Source: Archangium sp. (GTDB lineage: Bacteria > Myxococcota > Myxococcia > Myxococcales > Myxococcaceae). Taken from it: a stretch of 64,000 nucleotides of DNA. The stretch covers positions 186,001-250,000 of the forward strand of contig JAUXRX010000049.1 of the NCBI GenBank assembly GCA_030681645.1, written 5' to 3'. Shown in pieces: positions 47,616 to 58,318 of this stretch. Positions within the stretch are counted from its first letter, which is position 1. Each line of letters starts with the position of its first letter. A model generated the notes under the pieces. It was not told the DNA's origin and ran no database searches. It saw nothing but the letters and a program-made list of their open reading frames with translations. The translations under genes and the position numbers were made by a program.

Positions 47616-48053
47616 TTACTTCTTGTAGTCGTAGGCGAACAGCTCGGTGGCGCGGAAGAAGTACGCGATCTCGTTCTTCGCGTTCTCGACGCTGTCCGAG
47701 CCGTGCACGGTGTTCGCGTCGATCGACCTGGCGAAGTCCGCGCGGATGGTGCCGGCGGCGGCCTTCTTCGGGTCGGTGGCGCCCATGAGGTCGCGGTTGG
47801 CCTGCATCGCGTTCTCACCCTCGAGGCACATCAGCACGACCGGGCCCGAGATCATGAAGCTGACCAGGTCCTTGAAGAAGGGGCGGTCCTTGTGGACCGC
47901 GTAGAAGCCCTCGGCCTCGCGCTGCGAGAGGTGCTGGAGGCGGATGGCGACCGGCTTGAGGCCGTTCGACTCGAAGCGGGAGATGATCTTGCCGATCGCG
48001 CCCTTCTCGAGTGCGTCGGGCTTGAGGATGGACAGCGTACGTTCGATCGCCAT
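47616..48053 (-). CDS. ndk: Nucleoside diphosphate kinase
   Basis: A 145-residue NDK. MAIERTLSILKPDALEKGAI at the start and active-site H117 in NTVHGSDSVENA. Balances NTP/dNTP pools. Start ATG 48053, with GGAG upstream; a longer frame to 48176 is not conserved. Divergent from kbl; a family C repeat lies between them. Confidence 0.98.
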   Translation of the reverse strand: MAIERTLSILKPDALEKGAIGKIISRFESNGLKPVAIRLQHLSQREAEGFYAVHKDRPFFKDLVSFMISGPVVLMCLEGENAMQANRDLMGATDPKKAAAGTIRADFARSIDANTVHGSDSVENAKNEIAYFFRATELFAYDYKK

Positions 48054-48189
48054 GGTGTTGTCTCCGTGAAGTGGAAGTTTCGCGGCGCGGCTACACGACG
48101 CACCGCGTGAAGGCAAAGCCTTTTGCTGTTGGAAGGCGCGGTGGTACGCGCTCCGCCATGAACCAGGTCGCGTCACCTCGGCCAGCCGT

Positions 48190-48234
48190 CCGCTGCGCTC
48201 CCGTCTGTCTCGCGCAGCGTTCCGCTGCTATCGG
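48190..48234 (-). repeat. Dispersed repeat, family C
   Basis: On the minus strand reads CCGATAGCAGCGGAACGCTG then CGCGAGACAGACGGGAGCGC AGCGG. A copy with few changes is at 61137-61181 on the plus strand. It contains an internal hairpin and ends about 10 bases before the kbl ATG. Confidence 0.7.
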
Positions 48235-48243
48235 TGCCGCTCC

Positions 48244-49431
48244 ATGAACCAGCGCTTCCGGGAGCACCTGCAGGGACAGCTCGCGTCCATCCGCGAGCAG
48301 GGCCTGTACAAGAACGAGCGCGTGATCACCTCGCCGCAGAGCGCCCACATCACCGTCAACGGCAAGCAGGTGCTCAACTTCTGCGCCAACAACTACCTGG
48401 GGCTGGGCAACTCGCCCGAGCTCATCGCCGCGGCGAAGCAGGGCCTGGATCAGAGCGGCTTCGGCATGGCCTCGGTGCGCTTCATCTGCGGCACGCAGGA
48501 CGTGCACAAGCAGCTCGAGGGCCGGCTCACGAAGTTCCTCGGCACCGAAGACACCATTCTCTTCTCGTCCTGCTGGGACGCGAACGGCGGCGTGTTCGAG
48601 ATCGTGCTGGGCGAGGAAGACGCGGTCATCTCGGACGCGCTCAACCACGCGTCGATCATCGACGGCATCCGCCTGTGCAAGGCGAAGCGCTTCCGCTACG
48701 CGAACAACGACCTGAAGGAGCTCGAGGAGCGCCTGATCGAAGCGAAGGACTCGCGCTTCAAGCTCATCGTCACCGACGGCGTGTTCTCGATGGACGGCGT
48801 CATCGCCGACCTGAAGGGCATCTGCGAGCTGGCCGACAAGTACGAAGCGCTGGTGATGGTCGACGACTCGCACGCGGTGGGCTTCACCGGCGAAGGCGGC
48901 CGCGGGAGCCACGAGCTGCGCGGGGTGATGGGCCGCATCGACATCCTCACCGGCACGCTGGGCAAGGCGCTGGGCGGCGCGTCGGGCGGCTACGTGTCGG
49001 GCCGCAAGGAGATCGTCGACCTGCTGCGGCAGCGCGCGCGGCCGTACCTGTTCTCGAACACGCTGATGCCGGCGATCGCGCACGCCACGATCCGGTGCAT
49101 CGACCTGCTCGAGGGCGGCAACGCGGCGCGGCTCAAGCTCAAGGAGAACGCGGCGTACTTCCGCGCGCAGATGACCGGCCTGGGCTTCACGCTCGCGGGC
49201 GAAGGGCACCCGATCATTCCGGTGATGCTCGGCGACGCGAAGCTCGCGGGCACCTTCGCCGACGAGATGCTCAAGGAAGGCATCTACGTGATCGGCTTCT
49301 TCTTCCCCGTGGTTCCCCAGGGGAAGGCGCGCATTCGCACTCAGATGTCGGCGGCACACACCAAAGAAGATCTCGATCGCGCGATCGCTGCCTTCGCGAA
49401 GGTCGGCAAAGCCCTGGGAGTCATCCGATGA
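48244..49431 (+). CDS. kbl: Glycine C-acetyltransferase (2-amino-3-ketobutyrate CoA ligase)
   Basis: A 395-residue PLP enzyme of the alpha-oxoamine synthase family. Seen: 'VLNFCANNYLGLGNSPELIA', 'SVRFICGTQDVHKQLEGRLT', 'ALVMVDDSHAVGFTGEGGRG' and PLP lysine K241 in GTLGKALGGASGG. It converts 2-amino-3-oxobutanoate plus CoA into glycine and acetyl-CoA, the second step of threonine breakdown. Overlaps tdh by four bases (ATGA), so the two steps are co-expressed. Confidence 0.96.
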   Translation: MNQRFREHLQGQLASIREQGLYKNERVITSPQSAHITVNGKQVLNFCANNYLGLGNSPELIAAAKQGLDQSGFGMASVRFICGTQDVHKQLEGRLTKFLGTEDTILFSSCWDANGGVFEIVLGEEDAVISDALNHASIIDGIRLCKAKRFRYANNDLKELEERLIEAKDSRFKLIVTDGVFSMDGVIADLKGICELADKYEALVMVDDSHAVGFTGEGGRGSHELRGVMGRIDILTGTLGKALGGASGGYVSGRKEIVDLLRQRARPYLFSNTLMPAIAHATIRCIDLLEGGNAARLKLKENAAYFRAQMTGLGFTLAGEGHPIIPVMLGDAKLAGTFADEMLKEGIYVIGFFFPVVPQGKARIRTQMSAAHTKEDLDRAIAAFAKVGKALGVIR

Positions 49432-50456
49432 GAGCGTTGGTGAAGTCGCGTCGTGAGCCTGGCCTGTGGATGGAAGACGTCGCGAAGCCCTCGGTGGGCC
49501 ACAACGACGTGCTGGTGAAGGTGCAGAAGACCGGCATCTGCGGCACCGACATCCACATCTACAACTGGGACGAGTGGAGCCAGCGCACCATCAACACCCC
49601 CATGCACATCGGCCACGAGTTCATGGGCGTGGTGGCCGAGGTGGGCACCGAGGTCACCGGCTTCAAGCCCGGCGATCGGGTGTCGGGCGAGGGCCACATC
49701 ACCTGCGGCAACTGCCGCAACTGCCGTGCGGGAAAGCGGCACCTGTGCCGCAACACCGTGGGCCTGGGCGTCAACCGCATCGGCTGCTTCGCCGAGTACG
49801 TGTCGATCCCCGCGTTCAACATCTTCCGCGTTCCCGAGGGCATCCCCGACGAGATCGCGGCGTTCTTCGACCCGCTCGGCAACGCGGTGCACACCGCCCT
49901 CTCGTTCGACCTGGTGGGTGAAGACGTGCTGATCACCGGCGCGGGCCCCATCGGCGTGATGGCCGCGGCGATCTGCCGGCACGTGGGCGCGCGGCACGTG
50001 GTGCTCACCGACGTGAACGACTACCGCCTGGACCTGGGTAAGAAGCTGGGCGCGACGCGGGTGGTGAACGTGGCGAAGGAAGATCTCGCCGGGGTGATGA
50101 AGGAGCTCGGCATGACCGAGGGCTTCGACGTCGGCCTCGAGATGAGCGGCAACGGCGCGGCCTTCAAGCAGATGTTCAAGACCATGAACCACGGCGGCCG
50201 GGTGGCGATCCTCGGCATTCCGCCGGGCGAGATCTCGATCGACTGGAGCCAGGTGATCTTCAAGGGCCTCGTGCTCAAGGGCATCTACGGCCGGGAGATG
50301 TTCGAGACCTGGTACAAGATGACCGCGATGCTGCAGAGCGGCCTCGACATCAGCGCCGCCGTCACCCACCGCTACCCCGCCGCCCAGTTCAAGGAAGCCT
50401 TCGAGGTGATGCGCACCGGCCAGAGCGGGAAGGTGGTGCTCGATTGGGCCGGGTGA
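49428..50456 (+). CDS. tdh: L-threonine 3-dehydrogenase
   Basis: A 342-residue zinc alcohol dehydrogenase-type enzyme. Catalytic zinc C38 (GICGTDIHIYNWDEW) with H63/E64 (GHEFMG), structural Cys cluster 'CGNCRNCRAGKRHLC', and NAD site 'VLITGAGPIGVMAAAICRHV'. It oxidises threonine to 2-amino-3-oxobutanoate for Kbl. Confidence 0.97.
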   Translation: MRALVKSRREPGLWMEDVAKPSVGHNDVLVKVQKTGICGTDIHIYNWDEWSQRTINTPMHIGHEFMGVVAEVGTEVTGFKPGDRVSGEGHITCGNCRNCRAGKRHLCRNTVGLGVNRIGCFAEYVSIPAFNIFRVPEGIPDEIAAFFDPLGNAVHTALSFDLVGEDVLITGAGPIGVMAAAICRHVGARHVVLTDVNDYRLDLGKKLGATRVVNVAKEDLAGVMKELGMTEGFDVGLEMSGNGAAFKQMFKTMNHGGRVAILGIPPGEISIDWSQVIFKGLVLKGIYGREMFETWYKMTAMLQSGLDISAAVTHRYPAAQFKEAFEVMRTGQSGKVVLDWAG

Positions 50457-51178
50457 AGAAGTTCGAGCCCGTACCGAAGGCCTCCGCTCACCCCGAGCGG
50501 ATTCGAGGGGAGCCCGAGAAGAAGCCCGTGAAGGCGAAGGTGAAGGCCCCCGGGAAGAAGATCTTCGTGGCCATGGCCGGCAACATCGGCGCCGGCAAGA
50601 CCACCGCCGCGAAGATGGTGAGCCAGAAGTTCGGGTTCGAGCTCTTCGACGAGCCGGTGATCGATAACCGGTTCCTCAAGAACTACTACGCCGACATGAA
50701 GCGCTGGAGCTTCACGCTGCAGCTCGAGTTCCTCATTCACCGGGTGCAGCACCACGAGCTGATCCACCAGGTGCCGAAGTCCTGCATCCAGGACCGCACG
50801 CTCTACGAGGACCCCGAGATCTTCGCGAAGTACCTGCACGGCCTGGGCAACATGACGGACGCCGAGCTCGAGCTGTACTTCGACTACTTCAAGCGCCTCA
50901 CCCGCAACGTCGCGCAGCCCGACAAGGTGATCTGCTTCGACGTGCCGAAGGTCGACGTGCTGCTCTCGCGCATCAAGACCCGCGGCCGCGAAGAGGAGAA
51001 GGGCATTCAGACCGACTTCCTGCGCGGGTTGAACGGGTACTACGCCACCTTCCCCATGGTGCTCGCGGGCAAGTACGGGGTCGACGTGCTCACCCTCGAC
51101 GTCACCAACCTCGACATCCGCACCGGGAAGGGCCGCGCGGAGTTCCTCGACCAGGTCAGCACGTTCCTGGCGAAGTGA
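50453..51178 (+). CDS. Deoxynucleoside kinase
   Basis: A 241-residue dNK/dCK-type kinase. P-loop GNIGAGKTTAAKM near residue 43, 'LFDEPVIDNRFLKNYYADMK', 'QDRTLYEDPEIFAKYLHG', and 'FDVPKVDVLLSRIKTRGREE' lid region. It salvages deoxynucleosides. GTG 50453 overlaps the tdh stop (GTGA). The first 35 residues are Lys/Pro-rich and not part of the fold; a family B palindrome lies inside them. Confidence 0.88.
   Translation: MKKFEPVPKASAHPERIRGEPEKKPVKAKVKAPGKKIFVAMAGNIGAGKTTAAKMVSQKFGFELFDEPVIDNRFLKNYYADMKRWSFTLQLEFLIHRVQHHELIHQVPKSCIQDRTLYEDPEIFAKYLHGLGNMTDAELELYFDYFKRLTRNVAQPDKVICFDVPKVDVLLSRIKTRGREEEKGIQTDFLRGLNGYYATFPMVLAGKYGVDVLTLDVTNLDIRTGKGRAEFLDQVSTFLAK
50487..50510. repeat. Family B palindrome inside a coding region
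   Basis: CACCCCGAGCGGATTCGAGG GG, a near-perfect copy of the family B core, encodes about residues 12-20 (AHPERIRGE) of the deoxynucleoside kinase. Confidence 0.75.
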
Positions 51179-51266
51179 GGCTCAACCCCCGCGGCACCAG
51201 AGCTTCGGCTCGCGGTCCGTCGGGCTGGGGAGCTCGAAGCTGCAGCGCGTCTACCGCGTGGCTTCA

Positions 51267-51518
51267 TCAGCCGGGATCCAGGATCTCCGAGCGGAAGTTC
51301 GTCGGCGTGGTGATCATCGAGCGCATCGGGAGCTGTTTGCGCTCGACGAGGGTGACGCCTTCGGCGGTGTGGCGCTGGCCCTTCACCTCGGATCCGCTCA
51401 GCTCGACCCGCGTCGGGCCGGGGACCCGCGGTGGTGCCTGACGGTGCGGACGCCTGGGGCTCTGCGCGAGCGCGGTGAAGCTCAGCACGGCGACCAGGCA
51501 CGCGAGCGTTCGGTTCAT
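51267..51518 (-). CDS. Small predicted exported protein
   Basis: An 83-residue protein with signal peptide MNRTLACLVAVLSFTALAQ and a short basic mature part ('PTRVELSGSEVKGQRHTAEG'). Start ATG 51518. Unknown function; no relative recognised. It diverges from the thioesterase with 26 bases between starts. Confidence 0.6.
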   Translation of the reverse strand: MNRTLACLVAVLSFTALAQSPRRPHRQAPPRVPGPTRVELSGSEVKGQRHTAEGVTLVERKQLPMRSMITTPTNFRSEILDPG

Positions 51519-51544
51519 GCGCGGCAGCGTAGTAAGTGCCACCC

Positions 51545-52048
51545 ATGATCACCACGCCGCGCAAGGGTTCTGACTCCATCGTCGAGATGACGCAGCTGCT
51601 CTTGCCCGGTGACGCCAACGCGCTCGGCGCGGCGTTCGGTGGCTCGGTGATGGGGTGGATCGACATCTGCGCGGCGGTGGCGGCCCAGCGGCACTCGCGG
51701 CAGCTCGTGGTGACCGCCTCGATGGACGACCTTCACTTTCACGCGCCGATCAAGGTGGGGTTCCAGGTGATCCTCCGCGCCCGGGTGATCGCCGCGTTCA
51801 AGACCTCGATGGAGGTCGGCGTCACCGTGCACGCCGAGAACCCGCTCACCGGCGAACGGCAGCTCACCACCAGCGCGTTGCTCACCTTCGTCGCGCTCGA
51901 TGCCGACGGGAAGAAGTTGCCCGTGCCGCAGCTCGCGCTGGAGAGCGAGGTCGAGCGGCTCGCGTCCGAGGAGGCGCTCACCCGCAGGACGGAGCGCCTG
52001 GGGAGGAAGGACAGGGGCGGCGCGTGGCTTCGGCTGCTCGAGAAGTGA
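51545..52048 (+). CDS. Acyl-CoA thioesterase, hotdog fold
   Basis: A 167-residue single hotdog domain: 'MTQLLLPGDANALGAAFGGS' and 'VMGWIDICAAVAAQRHSRQL', then 'ASMDDLHFHAPIKVGFQVIL' and 'HAENPLTGERQLTTSALLTF'. These match the YciA/acyl-CoA hydrolase group, which releases CoA from acyl-CoA. Start ATG 51545 (nine bases inside a longer frame). Confidence 0.88.
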   Translation: MITTPRKGSDSIVEMTQLLLPGDANALGAAFGGSVMGWIDICAAVAAQRHSRQLVVTASMDDLHFHAPIKVGFQVILRARVIAAFKTSMEVGVTVHAENPLTGERQLTTSALLTFVALDADGKKLPVPQLALESEVERLASEEALTRRTERLGRKDRGGAWLRLLEK

Positions 52049-52165
52049 CCTGGTCTCCCTCTCCCTGCGCAGCGGGGAGAGGGCTGGGGTGAGGGGCCCG
52101 GCTCTCGGTCAAGCCCTCTCCTCGACCCTCTCCCCCGCGGGGAGAGGGAGACAGGGAGACAACAT
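52049..52165. repeat. Family A palindromes, double copy overlapping a gene end
   Basis: Two adjacent units: CTCCCTCTCCCTGCGCAGCG GGGAGAGGG...GGGGTGAGGGG and CCCTCTCCTCGACCCTCTCC CCCGCGGGGAGAGGGAGAC. The second unit overlaps the last codons of the minus-strand kinase gene. Confidence 0.75.
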
Positions 52166-55100
52166 TCGCGCCATCGCTTGCGGGTTCCTGACGCCCTGGG
52201 CCTTGAGCCACGCCCCGGCCGCGCGCACGTTGGCGGCGCCCACGTCACCACCCTGCACTTCCCCCAGCCGCAGTCGCGTCGTCGCCGAGAAGAGCGCCAT
52301 CTCGTTCTCGTCGAACAGCTCGAGCGCGGTGCGCAGCCCCGCTTCGTGCCCGGGCTCCACCAGCCCGCGGATCATCGCGGCCAGCGCGTTCGCCCAGCCC
52401 ACCTGCTCGCCCTCGAGCGCGTCGGCGTGCCGCAGCGCCTCGTCACCGCGCCCCAGCGCGATCAACACGCGCGCGATCAGCGAGCGGGCCTCGATGCGCA
52501 CGTTCTGAATCTGCAGCAGCTGCGATGAGTCCAGCGACCGCCAGCAGGCCTCCATGCGCGAGAGGCTGGTGGCCGTCTCGCCCAGGTAGAGATCGATCAT
52601 CGTCTCGGACAGCGCCGCCCAGTAATGCTGGAAGTGAAAGCTGCGCGTCGACCAGCTCGCCATCGCGCTCGCCACCGCCGCCCGCGCGCCCGCCGCGTCG
52701 TCGGCCGCCAGCAGCGCCACGTTCGCCAGCCCGCAGCGCAGGCCCGTCACCGCGTACCGATCGCCCCGCTGCTCGGCCTCGCGGGTGAGCGCTGGAATGC
52801 GCACCGACAACCCGGCCACGTCGCCCAGGTAGAACAGCGACCACACCGAGAAGAGCCGCGAGTTGGCCGCTTCCCAGCTCACCATCGAGCCCACCTCGGC
52901 GAAGCGCCGCTCGGCCTGCGCGGTGAGCTGCCCCGCCTCGCGCCACCTGCCCACCAGGAACCGGGTGAGGCCGGCGCAGAAGTCGACCAGGCCGATCAGC
53001 GCCGCGTCGTTCATCCGCTCGGCGAGCTCGCGCGCTTCCGACACCAGCCGCGCCGCCTTCTTCTCGGCGCGCACCCCGCCCGTCGCCACGTACGCCGCCT
53101 CGGCCGCCAGCGCCCGCGCCACCCGGTGGGGCTCACCCGCGTCGAGCGCGAGCAGCAGCTGCCGCGACTGGAAGCTCGCCCCCCGAATGGTGTCGACCAT
53201 CGACAGGCCCATCGAGACCGACCAGCAGGCGTCGATGCGCTGCAACACCACCGGATCGACCCGGGCCGCCGGCGTCTCGACGAACGAGAGGCCGCGCAGG
53301 AAGAGATGCGCCCGGCGCACCCCCAGCGCGAGCAGGGCCCGCCGCGGGGTGCGCGCCAACTTCATGCCCAGGCCTTCCAGCACCTGGTCCACCATCGCCA
53401 GCCCCGCGTCGATGTGGCCGCTGCGCAACAGCTGCTCGGCCGCCAACCTGCGCATCTCGAGCGACTGCTGCACGGCCACCGGCGCTTCGCCTGGCTCGGT
53501 GAGCGCCAGCTCGTAGGCGCGCGCCGACGTCGCCCCCCGCCCCGCGCTCGCCCAGGCATCGGCCAGCGCCACCCGCACCTCGCGCCGGCGGCGATCGTCA
53601 CCGGTCATCAGCTCGAGAGACCGCTCGAAGAGCACCGCGGCGCGCTCGAAGGCGAGCTGCGTCACCGCGCGGCGGGCGGCCTCGAGCGTGGCGTCGGCGG
53701 CGCGCTCCACCAGGCCCGCGGCGCCCAGGTGCCAGGCCACCACGTCGACGTCGCCGCTGGCCTTGAGCCCATCGGCCAGCCGGGCGTGGAGATCGCGCGC
53801 CCGCTCGGGCTCGAGCGCGTTGACCACCGTCTCGCGAATGCGGTCGTGCCACGCCTCGACCCGATCGTCATGGACACCGCGGATCAGGTTGGCCGCCTTG
53901 AGCAGGCGCACCGTCTCGACGTCGGACCCCTCGAGCCCGGCGATCGACGAGGCGATCTTCTCGGCGATCGGCGCGCCCGCCACCGCCACCACGTCGAGCA
54001 GCTTGCGCGCCTGCGGCGGGAGCGTGCCCAGGCGGGAGAGCACCACGTCTTCCAGCCGCACCTCGCCCGAGACCGCGGCGAGCTGCTGCAGCAGGAAGGG
54101 GTTCCCGCCCGACTCGCGCGCGATCACCGCGGCCCGCCGTGGGTCTTCGAGGGTCTGGCGGGCGAGGCGCTCGCAGTCGTCCGCGCCCAGCGGCTCGAGC
54201 CTCAGCTCGGTGGAAGGCAGGCTGAGCCCCTCGAGCGGCGTCGACTCGGCCCGCGCGACGATCAACAGCAGCACCGACGGCGCGTCGGGCGGCCGGAGCA
54301 CGTCGTCGAGCACCTGCGCGCTGTCGGGGTCGCCCCACTGCGCGTCGTCGATCACCAGCACCACCGGCGAACGATCGCTCATGCGCCCGAGCAGCTCGCG
54401 CAGGCCCTGCACCGCGCGCCGCCGCAGTTCCTGTGCTTCGCGGGCCTCGCGCACCGGCGCGCCGCGGAAGGCCGTCACCCTTCCCAGCACGGGGAACATG
54501 CGGGTGAGCGCGGCCGCGTCGCGGGGCAACACCGCGTCGACCTTCTCTGGCGGCAGCTCGCTCAGGTGCCGGGCCAGCGCGTCCATGATGCTGTCGAGCG
54601 CCTTGAAGGGCACCGACTCGCGCTCGTAGCAGCGGCCCTGCAGCACCACCCCGTCGACCTCGGCGACGAAGCGGCGCACCAGCGCAGACTTGCCGATGCC
54701 CGAGGCCCCCAGCAGGCGCACGTAGCGCGTCTCGCCCTTGCGGCTGCCGGTGAGCGCCTCGCGCAACGCCCCCAGCTCACGCGCCCGGCCCACGAAGTCG
54801 GTCTGCACCTTCGGGGACCTCACCGGTCCCGAGGCCGCGCCGAAGAGCTCCAGCAGCACCTCGGCGCCTGGGCGCTCGGCCGGTTCCTGCTTGAGCAGCC
54901 CCACGCACAGCGCGTCGAGATCCGCCGGGCCCGACGCGTCGAGCTCGTGCGGCGCGGGCGCGGGCCGGCGCTGCTTCTCGAGCAGCACCTGCACCGCCAC
55001 GCCATCGAAGGGCACCCGCCCCGTCAGCGCCTGGAAGAGCATCACCCCCAGGGCGTACCAATCGGCCGACGGGCCCACCACGCCCGAGCCCGCCTGCTCG

Positions 55101-55702
55101 GGGGCCATGTACGCCGCGGTGCCGACGATGGCGCTCCCGCGCGCCTCGGAGATGCTCTGCACGCCCTCGAGCTCGAGCACGAGCCCGAAGTCGAGCACCA
55201 CCACCCGGCCCTCCTTCGTCACCAGCACGTTCGACGGCTTCAGATCGCGGTGGAGCCGGCCCTGGGCGTGCAAGAAGGCGATGCCCGAGACGAGCTGCCG
55301 GAAGGCGTCGCGCAGGCGCGAGAGATCCACCTTCCCGGTGGGCTGGCCCGCGCGCAGGGTGACGTCGAGCGCCGCGGTGGGCACGTCGCGCTGCGCCACC
55401 TCGCCGGGCCGCACCCAGGTGAGGAAGTCGACGCCCTCCACCAGCTCGAGGGTGAAGAACCACGCGTCGCCCTCGGCCGAGAGCTCGTAGAGCGTGGCGA
55501 GGTTCGGGTGGCGCACGTCGGCGAGCGCGCGGAATTCGCGCTTGAGGCGCACCAGCGATTCGGCGTCATGGCGCTGCAGCACCTTGAGCGCGACCCGGCG
55601 GCCGTCCTTCTCGCGGTCGAGCGCCTCGTAGACGACGCCCATGCCCCCTGCGCCGAGTTCCCGGACGATCTCGTAGCGAGCAGTGCCCCGGAAGGGTTCC
55701 AT
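52109..55702 (-). CDS. Ser/Thr kinase fused to AAA-type ATPase and TPR-like sensor
   Basis: A 1197-residue protein. Residues about 8-280: active kinase (LGAGGMGVVYEALD, VALKVL, HRDLKPSN near 150, DFGLVL, 'GTAAYMAPEQAG'). About 300-620: ATPase with Walker A LGASGIGKSALVRRF near 330 and Walker B 'PVVLVIDDAQWGDPDSAQVL' near 447, the arrangement of large kinase-ATPase regulators (PknK-like). About 640-1180: helical repeats, probably TPR-like ('DVDVVAWHLGAAGLVERAAD', 'AHLFLRGLSFVETPAARVDP'). The last 14 residues (CLPLPAGERVEERA) are encoded by a family A repeat. It is followed by a sigma-54 regulator upstream on the same strand. Confidence 0.9.
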   Translation of the reverse strand: MEPFRGTARYEIVRELGAGGMGVVYEALDREKDGRRVALKVLQRHDAESLVRLKREFRALADVRHPNLATLYELSAEGDAWFFTLELVEGVDFLTWVRPGEVAQRDVPTAALDVTLRAGQPTGKVDLSRLRDAFRQLVSGIAFLHAQGRLHRDLKPSNVLVTKEGRVVVLDFGLVLELEGVQSISEARGSAIVGTAAYMAPEQAGSGVVGPSADWYALGVMLFQALTGRVPFDGVAVQVLLEKQRRPAPAPHELDASGPADLDALCVGLLKQEPAERPGAEVLLELFGAASGPVRSPKVQTDFVGRARELGALREALTGSRKGETRYVRLLGASGIGKSALVRRFVAEVDGVVLQGRCYERESVPFKALDSIMDALARHLSELPPEKVDAVLPRDAAALTRMFPVLGRVTAFRGAPVREAREAQELRRRAVQGLRELLGRMSDRSPVVLVIDDAQWGDPDSAQVLDDVLRPPDAPSVLLLIVARAESTPLEGLSLPSTELRLEPLGADDCERLARQTLEDPRRAAVIARESGGNPFLLQQLAAVSGEVRLEDVVLSRLGTLPPQARKLLDVVAVAGAPIAEKIASSIAGLEGSDVETVRLLKAANLIRGVHDDRVEAWHDRIRETVVNALEPERARDLHARLADGLKASGDVDVVAWHLGAAGLVERAADATLEAARRAVTQLAFERAAVLFERSLELMTGDDRRRREVRVALADAWASAGRGATSARAYELALTEPGEAPVAVQQSLEMRRLAAEQLLRSGHIDAGLAMVDQVLEGLGMKLARTPRRALLALGVRRAHLFLRGLSFVETPAARVDPVVLQRIDACWSVSMGLSMVDTIRGASFQSRQLLLALDAGEPHRVARALAAEAAYVATGGVRAEKKAARLVSEARELAERMNDAALIGLVDFCAGLTRFLVGRWREAGQLTAQAERRFAEVGSMVSWEAANSRLFSVWSLFYLGDVAGLSVRIPALTREAEQRGDRYAVTGLRCGLANVALLAADDAAGARAAVASAMASWSTRSFHFQHYWAALSETMIDLYLGETATSLSRMEACWRSLDSSQLLQIQNVRIEARSLIARVLIALGRGDEALRHADALEGEQVGWANALAAMIRGLVEPGHEAGLRTALELFDENEMALFSATTRLRLGEVQGGDVGAANVRAAGAWLKAQGVRNPQAMARMLSPCLPLPAGERVEERA

Positions 55703-55712
55703 GACGCGCGGC

Positions 55713-57398
<1,686 letters not shown>

Positions 57399-57406
57399 GC
57401 GGGGCG

Positions 57407-57418
57407 GAGTGTACACTC
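57407..57418. promoter_or_regulatory. Perfect 12-base palindrome between divergent genes
   Basis: GAGTGTACACTC is an exact inverted repeat in the 26-base gap between the sigma-54 regulator and the small membrane-protein gene. It is a candidate operator or promoter element; nothing else fits in the gap. Confidence 0.4.
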
Positions 57419-57424
57419 GCGGCC

Positions 57425-57646
57425 ATGAACAAGTTGCTCGGTGTGATCCTCGTCGCGCTGGGCGTCGCCGCGCTCTGGTTCGGCGGCATCCCCTACAAGT
57501 CGAACGAGACGGTGCTGAAGCTGGGCCCGCTGGAAGCGAAGGCCGAGCTCGACAAGACCGCCGAGATCCCCAAGCCGGTGGGCGCGACGCTCGTGGGGGT
57601 CGGCGTGGTGCTGCTGCTCATTCCGGGCGGGCGGAAGAAGGGCTGA
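57425..57646 (+). CDS. Small two-helix membrane protein
   Basis: A 73-residue protein with helices at about 3-20 ('LLGVILVALGVAALWFGGIP') and 50-68 ('PVGATLVGVGVVLLLIPGG') around a polar loop rich in Lys/Glu. It resembles DUF3185-type proteins. Role unknown. Confidence 0.7.
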   Translation: MNKLLGVILVALGVAALWFGGIPYKSNETVLKLGPLEAKAELDKTAEIPKPVGATLVGVGVVLLLIPGGRKKG

Positions 57647-57649
57647 CCC

Positions 57650-58174
57650 TCAGCTCTTTCGAACGCCGGCCGAGGCCACGCGTTCCTTGAACGCGGCGGC
57701 GCCGTAGAACGTCACCTTCACTCCGCCCAGCTCGAGCACCTGCCCCGACTCGAGCCGCACGGGGGTTCCGCGCGCGATCTCCCGGCCCTCCACCGTCGTC
57801 TTCTTCGTCTCGCTCAGCGGCACCAGCGACCACTCACTGCCCGCAAGGTCGAGGCGGGCGTGCAGCCGCGACACCATCGGGTCCGAGATGACGAGCTCGT
57901 TGTCGGCAGCGCGGCCGACCTTGATGGCGCTCCCCTCGGGGAGCTTGAGGGCGAAGCACAACACGTCGACGCCGATGGGGCGCTGGGGCCCTCCACTGCT
58001 GCCCGCGCGGGTCTCGGCCACGCTCACATCCACCCCACTTCCGGGTAATGCATCGGGTCCCGGCTCCCAGACCAACCAGGAATGGGGATAGCGGGTGAGG
58101 AACTTGTCGTTGGCGAGCGCGTGTTGGCGCATCAGCAACGACATGAGGAAAGCTTGAACACGCATGACGTTCAC
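57650..58174 (-). CDS. FHA-domain protein
   Basis: A 174-residue protein. The C-terminal half is a FHA domain: 'IKVGRAADNELVISDPMVSR' and 'LHARLDLAGSEWSLVPLS', lacking the usual GSxNG but with TVEGREI. The N-terminal 60 residues are not recognised. GTG 58174 is chosen because AAGGGG lies six bases upstream; ATG 58165 and GTG 58198 are alternatives. Ends three bases from the small membrane-protein gene, convergently. Confidence 0.75.
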   Translation of the reverse strand: MNVMRVQAFLMSLLMRQHALANDKFLTRYPHSWLVWEPGPDALPGSGVDVSVAETRAGSSGGPQRPIGVDVLCFALKLPEGSAIKVGRAADNELVISDPMVSRLHARLDLAGSEWSLVPLSETKKTTVEGREIARGTPVRLESGQVLELGGVKVTFYGAAAFKERVASAGVRKS

Positions 58175-58318
58175 TGAAGACCCCTTCGAAATAACCACTC
58201 CACCCTACAGGAGGCCGGGCCGTTTTGCGTACGCCACCTCGAGCCATTTCGCTGGAGGCCGCGCCCGCCGTGACTAGACTCGATCGTCGCGTCCCCCCCC
58301 AACGCGCCGGCCCTCACC

